Part shown: positions 50,801-59,800 of the stretch, piece after piece
How positions within the stretch are numbered: position 1 is the stretch's first letter
Layout of the letters: each line of letters opens with the position of its first letter
Origin: Gymnothorax reevesii
Taxonomy: Eukaryota; Chordata; Actinopteri; Anguilliformes; Muraenidae
Direction of reading: 5' to 3'
Assembly: GCA_029721435.1 (NCBI GenBank)
Contig: CM056583.1
Span: 76,325,120 to 76,389,119, forward strand
Length of the DNA stretch: 64,000 bases
Position numbers and translations under genes: made by a program
Notes under the pieces: model-generated
Databases searched by the model: none
What the model was told of the DNA's origin: nothing
What the model saw: only the letters and a program-made list of their open reading frames with translations

Positions 50801-53800
50801 TTTGACCAGAATGTTCCAAATGAACATTTTGAATATGAAAGGTACCCAAGGTACATCCTGTTTAACATTGGGGATAAGTTTTCAGCATTATTATTCATGG
50901 TGTACTGTTGCGCCGGGAGTCCTATTCTTATACATGGTGAGTTAATGTTTCATGGTGTATTTGTTACAGTCAGAATGTGAAACCAGTCATTTCTTGAAAA
51001 GGACTAAAATTTTAGCGCTAGCCATTTCATGAAATGACTGAAATTTTTAGGAATTTCAGCATATGAAAGGTTTCACAATCTGACTGTAACATATTGTCGG
51101 TCTGCTCAGGAAAATGGACTGTGTCCCTTCATATAGCTGTTACTTTCTCGTTAACCCATTTGAGTTGTGTAACTGAGTTGTATACCTGGGGAACATACAG
51201 ACATTGCGGTAACACTTTATAATGAGTACACATTACTAAGTGTTAGTTAAGCATTGATAAAAACTGAATTCATCATGTATAAAGCATTGTTGTCATCTTA
51301 ATACTCATTAGTATGTAGTTTATAAACAGTTGTAAATGTCTTACTCAACTCATCATTAATAAGAATGTTAGTTATGGATTGGTAAATACTGAATTCATAA
51401 TTTATAAATCATGTTTTTAACATGAATACTCGTTGGTAAGTAGCTTATAATCAGTTATTTTTTTCTCTTCATTAGTAAGCTCATCAATAACATGCTTAAT
51501 TATCGCATTTTCAAACTTTAAATTTATTAATGCTTAACTAATGCTTAATAATGTGTACTCAATATAAAGTGTTACCGACATTGCTTCATACCGCATTTCT
51601 GCTCTCTAGCTCCCACAGTTGCTTTGCACTGAAATGCTAATTTTGGGAGAGGGAGCATCATTAGGTTGTTGAGCAGCTGTGACAGACTGGCTGTTGAGTT
51701 TGTCAGAGACAGACTGTGATGGCATTTCTCACAGTCCCAGTGCAGCTGTCCCTGTGCTCCCTCTCGGGAGACACACACACACACACACACACACTACTGT
51801 GCAGCTGCCGGCTTCTGGCAGGGCACAGCACTGATGGCTTTTACAAATGGCCCCACATATCATTTTATGAGCCTCCTACTGCTAGGTCATTGTCAGAGTT
51901 CATTAAAGCCGGGGCCTTTGCTCATGGACGCTGGAGTGTTTTTGACAGGATGTGACATCATAATGCTCTGTGCATCCTGCCCTCAATTGCTGTTTGGCAC
52001 TTCCCCAATGAATTTCCGCATTTATATTTTATATTAACAAGCTCCTGTTATCTTTTTTTTTCAAAGATAATCATTTCACTTAATCAGCTATGGTTCAAAG
52101 CTTGTAACATACAAGCTCATTAATTTCTAATTTCTCACGTAAGGCGAGTGAATCCCTCTTTTTTCCAAGGTGGACAAGTTCACCATGGAAGCAGTGGACC
52201 TTGGCGATGTCTTCAGGATTAAGATTCGCCATGACAACACCATGATCAGCCCTGATTGGTACCTGGACCAGGTGGAGGTTGTTGATGTGGACACAGAGGA
52301 GGTTTACCTGTTCCTGTGTGAGCGCTGGCTGTCCAAAAAGAAGGAAGACAGACACATCGAGCGGTTCTTCTATGTTAAGGTAACACCAGATCCCGAGACG
52401 TGTGTCTCCTATGGGCCACAGTTCAAGCAGTACTTCTGCTTTACCCCTGACAGGTTATCCGCTGAAAGCACTGTGATTCCGACTGTGATGAGTAAAATTT
52501 GCATCACTGTTTCCTCAGGGCTATGAGGGAGAGAGACAGAGTCTTCACAGCTCAAAGAAGAGCCTGAAAGGTTCGTCAATGAGCATGAAGAGTCTTGACA
52601 GCAACATGAACAGGAAGAATAAGAAGAAGAGAGATGAAGAGGACATCGATGAAGGGCCTCGTAAGGGAGTCTTATTGTAGTGTAATCAAATAAGTTTCTG
52701 CCACAGGGCTGTAGTACTCTCACCATTCCTTACATTGATCATTTTATACTTAAAATTTAGAGTTTAATGTGAATACTGTGTGTAGAATGTTATTTTTAGA
52801 GGTCTCGATAGAGTAGATATGCAAGTATAATCACCCATGCTGGAATTCAATCAACATTTTCCTTGACTGGCGAGCACCTGCAAGCATTACATTTTCTTAG
52901 CATTCACTCAGTGTGGCAGGTTTGTTTACTACTGAAGGACAAATGATTGAATCCGGGGCACAGTTTTATAATATAGTTTATAGGTGGGTAACTGAGATCC
53001 TGAGAGCAGCAAGGCCTATTACACTCTAAAAACTGGTTAAAAATAACCAATCTAATTGGTTTGGGCTGATGTTGATTGATTTAATCATGTTTGTTGAGTG
53101 TGATGTTCATTGTTACTTGCTGTTTAATTGGCCAATTAACGCACAGTCTATTCTGTCACCTCAACCTGGTTTCTTTGGTCAAACTGAATGTTGTACGAAG
53201 TGAAAACAGTGGTCAGTACACCTCTCCCGGACTGGAGTTGAGCACATTAAGTTGAACTCCTGCTTTACCCAACATTTCACTGCAGTTATCCCTTACCACT
53301 TCACTGTTGCTACCGGAGTGGAGCGTGACTCCAGCACCACGAGCCGTGTCTTTGTTATCATCATGGGAACAAACCAGCTTGTGACAGATCGGCTTTGGCT
53401 GGACCTACCTGAAGAGAAGAGCTGTTTCGCTGCTGGCTCCTTAGAGAAGTTTGAAACGTATGGCCTCGATGTAGGAGAGATCAAGAAAGTTGAGGTGCAG
53501 CTGAGTGCCAGTACATGCTCGCAATGTCGTCCTGGTGGCTAAATGTATGCCTTAAGCGTATCTTTGTAAGAACAAATTGTAAGACTGTAAAGAGCCCAGC
53601 GGTAACTGCCGAAGTTGCAGAGTTTACCTAGAAAATAATTTGCTAGAGCTATAATATTATACCATTCTTGAACGATTAAAAAACTGCATTCAGCTTCAGA
53701 ACACTTGGTGCCACATTGTTTATGTTGAATTACCGTATCTATTTGGGGAGAAATCCCAGATGTAGGCTTTGACAAATGGCAGAGTCTGAATATGGAGGAG

Positions 53801-56800
53801 AATATCACCTTGCTCCAAACTTATATTCATCAGAACAACAACAACAAAAAAAAAACATTTTTATGTGCACAAGCATATTAAACATAAATTAGTGTTTTAG
53901 AGCACAATAACTAGGGAGTGTTAATCATTAAACTGAATCACTGGCCATAATCACTTTTTCTTCTGCTATGATCTAACATTAGACAGTACAACTGAGCTGT
54001 ATGCTCCAGAATATGCATACATTTACTAGTGTCACACAGTTTATGGTCAATTTATTAATAAATAATGTTGAATCATAAAATGAATTCAACAACATGGACA
54101 GCATTGCCTTCCATCAATGTCTCATTTGGGCTCTCATGCATGCATTACATGTGTCAATTGTGTTTTTGGGACCAGTGCAGTGGTATTCACCACCCTATCC
54201 ATTAAATCTCCCTCCAGTAGTCTTCTAACTGTGGGGATTTTTTATGTATGTGTGGACTAGTAATGGTTTACTTTTTGGCTGGACCCACACATTCTGGCTC
54301 TACATCCATGAATGTCTGTGGCTGAGTGAGTGAGTGACTGACTGACTGACTGACTGACTGACTGATGAAGTTACACCATTTTGGTCTGTTGTGCACATAC
54401 ACCATGAACACTCCAGCCATACATTAGATTTTGACCTTGTTCAGTTCAGCCTAGCAAGTTCCAATATTAAATTGTAACATGTAGCCTACGTATGTACTAA
54501 TTGTGCATAAGCCAACTATATACAGGTAGTAATCCTTTGCCATACCAACTCAACCAGTTCTTCTACAACATGGAGAATAGCTCCCTCTAGGTATCCTATT
54601 GTTTCTGTTCTTTGTTTATTTAGCTGCCCATGTGTAAACCCTATAGAAACTCTGTGTGCTCAGTCTAAACATATTCAGATTTGCCTGTCATCTTCGAGAT
54701 GAATCTCAGAGCTCCTGATCACAGATTATTCATTATGACTGGCATAAATCTTACACTGGGCTGGCCTGAATCCCATTGGAACACACACTTGAACATACAC
54801 CATTATGGTAGGTCAATTGATAATAATGATAATAATGATTTATCCATAGACTATAAAATAACATTTTCTTCAGCAGGATAGCAGTACCTAATTAACATTA
54901 CCAAATCACCATTGCTGCGTAATTATACAAGCCCTGAGGCCTACCTCATTCATTGATTAATTGTCCCATAAACACCCACATTTCCTGTAGTGTCAGCTCA
55001 TTCAGCTGTTACAGTAAGCCAAGTGTGTCAAAAATGTTTTGTGCAATGATTGGCAGGTGAGTCAAAACGTAGGTTACAACAGAATTCCTGTCCGCTTAAA
55101 TAAGTGTTGACCTGTGACTCCCCACAGCTGGGGCATGATGGGGCGACACCGGAGAGCTGCTGGCTGGTGGATGAGCTGACAGTTGCTGTGCCGACCAAAG
55201 GGGTCATGTACATCTTCCAGTGCAAGTGTTGGCTGGCCAAAGACAGGGGGGACGGGCTGACAGCACGGGTGTTCAACGTGCTGGATGCTGATAGTGTCGC
55301 GATCGCCCAAAAGGTACATTTCTGATAGGACACTTTGTCAAAGAGAATATTTATTGAAGCATACAAGCTTACAATGAGTTTGGCGGCATGGCTCTGTTCG
55401 AGAGATCCCTGCCCGTCCAGCGTGGAACTGAAGGCAGGGAGCTGCAATTAACGCACCTTCCATAGAACAGAGCAAACAGCAACAATGACCTCAAACCGAA
55501 GAGACTTTGTTATTGAAAGACAGTTTAGTCATGAAAGAACAGGACTACAGAATGCTAAAAATGATGGGAGGAGCTGGGGAGGAGGAGGGATGTTAAGCGA
55601 ATGTGCTGGGGAGCCGCTTCTCAGAATGTGAGCTTAAGTAAACTAGCGTATTATCAATGAAGCAATCATGTGACAGCAAATTAGATGACATTTATGAGCA
55701 CTCAGGTGAGTCTCCGGCATGAGAATTGGCTCCTCTAAGTTAGCAAGCTTGACACCGTGCCCATCAGAATTTACATCAAGCTCCATACTTGGATATAAAG
55801 TATAAAAAAGCATTACCCTCCCATCAGTAAAAAATCTTGAAAGGTGATGTTATGTTAGCTGTAAGGTTTAGTCACTCTCCAGCAGTTAATCTGTGTTGTT
55901 CAATTTTGTTTCACTTTCATGTTTTCTGTTGTTCGGGGTCCTGTGAATTTGTACCAGAAATGAGGACATTGTGTAAAATGCAAAAGAAAAGTAGAGGTCA
56001 ATCATTTGGAAATAATTTTTTTACTGGATTCAGTTGAAAAAAGTGCACAAACAATTTAATTCATAATTTACCCAGTCAACTTTAAATTTTTTGTCAATAT
56101 AAAAAGTAATTTCATTTTACATGCTTGCAACTTGCTCCATGCAGCAGTTGTCTGGGAACTGAGAACTCTAACTGTAGCCGCTTTCAGTAAGGAGTTTTTT
56201 CCCACTTGATACCTGATATAATACTGAAGCTGCTCCAATTTAATATCTTCTGCAGCATAATGCGCCTCGCATTTTTAATAGAAGGCAGGTCTGAGCTGCA
56301 GTTCGGCCAGTCTAGCGCCCACCCCCTTTGACAACAAAACCTTGCTGTTGTGACACATGCGGAATGTTGCCTGCTGTTGTCTTACTAAAACACGCAGGGT
56401 CATCTCTGAAAAATGGAATCAAGATGGCAGCATATTTTGCTCCAAAATATGCATGGCTGCTGTACAAGCTACTCATGCTATGGTTGGGCATCATGCCATG
56501 TCAAACACTGGCTGAACTGTGTGGTATTAACGACCAGGATCGTCCTTTTCCTCATTTTGTCCTGAGAAGACAATGTCCACTTTATCCGAGAGCAATCCCG
56601 TCAGACCACTGCGCACTTTTACACTTTGTGTCAATCCATGTTAGATGCACTCAAGCCCACTGAAGTTGGTGGCATTTAATGTTGATATATAATTTTATTT
56701 TTTGTTTTTTTTGTAGTACAATTCTACTTGCATTTGTAGTTGCATCCATGAGCGCTGTTTACTGACAACAATTTTGCACACCATTCACTTGCCGATATGA

Positions 56801-59800
56801 TTATATTCATCACAGCATTATTTAAGGCCATGACAATGCTGACTCCGCAAAGATCACAGGCATTCTTCATTTGTTTTTGGCTTTGCCTTCACAAATATAG
56901 TCATTACATTACATTACAGGGACTTAGCTGACGCCCTTATCCAGAGCGACGTACAAAAGTGCAAAAGTCTCTCAGATTAAGTTGAGCATGGTACAGAGGA
57001 TTGTCTTTGGGGATGTCCCTAAATATTTAAGAAATCACTTTAAGAGAGTGAGGGATGTTCACAACTATTCCACAAGGGGCAGTTCTACAGATTTCGTTCT
57101 TCCCAGAGTTAAAAGTAACCGAGGTGAAGAATCCTTCCTGTATGCAGCAGCTCGTCTGTGGAATAGGTTGCCGGGAAATCTTAAGACTATCAGGAGATTA
57201 GATGCGTTTAAACATGCATTGGAAAGATGGTTTAGAGGACAATCTGAGTAGGATTTAATCGCTAAGTTCGCCCATGGTATTTATTTACTGAATGTAGGTA
57301 GTGTTTTGTCTATTACAGTACTATTTCTGTCACTATAGATCTGCTGCCCCCATCTCCTTTACCTTCCCCTGAGGACCACAATGGAAATAAACCTTAGGGC
57401 TTTATTGTGTCATCCTGCCCTCTCTGTTTTAAATGGACAGTGAGCTCTGGAGAGCTGTGTCATGTATTTTTTAACTGTGAGTTGGTCAAATAAAATCAAC
57501 CAATCAATCAGTTCAAGTGACAAAGAGCACTTCATGAAGTAAGTGACAATTGAACAAACAGTAGACAACTAAAGAGACCAGTAAAGTTAAAAAAGAGAAC
57601 TAAATAACAGTCGAGGAACGTGGACGTGACGTCAGGAGAGTCAAACTGAGGGCAATGAAGTAGGGGAAAGGTGGAGCCTGAAGAGGTGGGTTTTCAGGCT
57701 GCGCTTGAGGGGGCTCAAGGACTGACATTCTCATTTAGAGTCTCTGAATCCTCAAATGATATTATGGACTGTAAGGGGTGAAATCCCTACATTCCTTGCA
57801 GTAAAGCATTGAAAAATGTTCCTGAACTGTTGCCATTTTTCTGTGCATATTTACGTATGCAATTTTACTCAAATTGCCGGACCTTTAGCCATCCTTGCTC
57901 GAAAAACAACCAAGCCTCTGCTATCAATGCGCAATTTGTACTTGCACTTTTACATCATTTTTTTTAGCCTTCCTAATTTTGCAGTGATGTCAAAGCTTGA
58001 TATGCAATGGTGAAGCTTCATTTGATCATTTTCATGCCCTTGAGCAATTGTTGTCTCACGGATGTAGTGTCTCTTCATCCTCAGAAAATGTTTTATTTGC
58101 ATTGCTGTACTTTTCTTTCCTTGTCATTTACAGGCAACATTCTCCAAATCAATGCAAATTGTAGAGAAAGTATAGTAAGACAGAATTGATCTTGATTACA
58201 GTGTTTATTACACAGGTTATCTACCAGGCCACAGTTGTTACCGGAGATGAACAGAATGCTGGGACTGACACCAGTGTCTACCTGTCCCTGTTTGGGGCCA
58301 ATGGGAGCACAGAGGAGATCCTCCTGCAGAAGAATGAAGACAGGTGACAGGACAGGAGACCTCCCTCATCACACTCATCTGTACTGGCTACATTTCCTAT
58401 AGGTTGAATCTATAGTCAAGCTTGTTTGGACTTTGGAAAAGTTATTGTTATTTAAGTTGCCCACCACATACTAGAGTTGAAATTAAATTGAGAATATAAT
58501 CTAAAATACTGCCTTTCAGGTTTCATTTGAGGGTATTTACATCCAAATCAGGCGAATCCTGTAGGATTTAATGTACTTTTTGTATGTTATTCCAGGTGTT
58601 GAGTTGATTCCAAGTGTGCACTTGTGCTTGGAATCTGTTGAAGTTAAATCTTGTTATAAAGTCCAACGCGTTGTCACTGCCGGTGAAGCAAGCTGCCAGT
58701 AGGCTGCAATTAACCTCATAAAAGGACAGGCAAAAACATTGTGCATCCAATGTGGCAGGTGCATAAAGAGAGAGATTTCACTTGTGAGTTCAGAAACTCC
58801 AAAAATGGTAGATGATTGAAGATTGAAGAAAAGCTGGGGCAGATCAAGATTACTTTCCAGGAGGTTGGTTGGTGTCTGTGTAAAGGGCAAGAAAAATTTG
58901 ATGACTCCATCCTGTGGAAAGATCAGAGATCAACTTTTAACAGAATGATGGGAAGGGACAATTTTGGAGAAGCAAAGAAACTGTTCATGATCCATCTAAT
59001 CACCTCTTCTGGGATGCGTGTTGAGGGTAGTGTTCTGGCGTGGGAATGCATGGCTGCCGACAGAACTAGTTCCGTTTTATAAATTGACTGTATGATTAAT
59101 GACTAAAGTTTCTGGATGAATTCTGAGTTTCATCAAGCTATTTGGTTTGCTCAGTTTCAGTCATATGGTTCAAAACACATTCAGTGGTGCTTCCCAGTTC
59201 AGGTGGGCAAAAACCTGAAGCAATCTGAAAAATACGGGACCCCTCAGCCTTGCGCTTGCCCTACCGTGGCGTCCATATTGATTATTGCAGTGGGATATAA
59301 ATCGATAGGGAGCTTCCTCTAATCATTCCCAACATACCACCAGAAAATGAGAGCATTTTGCCAGGGCGTTTTTCAGCTATCGTCCGGAAACGAGAAGTCA
59401 ACGAACAGACAGACGGACACCGCTCACCACGACAATACCCCTCCACAACTTCCGTCGGCTGAGGGGTAAAAAGCAACCCAAAGAATTTTTTAAAGAAAAG
59501 AAGTGGTTTGCTCTATGAAGGCAATATCGGTTATCTGACCTTAATCCAAGGGAGCATGTTTCACTTGCTGAGGACAAAATGCCACAAAAACAAGAACTGA
59601 AGACAGCCTGTGATATCTGTGCGCTCCAGACAGCAGGCGGTCATTGTCTACAAAGGTTTTTGAGCCATGTTTTAAAGGGGCATTTTAATTTTGGATTATG
59701 TTAGTGTGTCCAACTACTTTTGAGCCCCAAATATCAGGGGGTTATGTGTAAAAATGTTGGCACTGCTGCCCTATATCTTCGATAAAACCTGTAAATTAAA

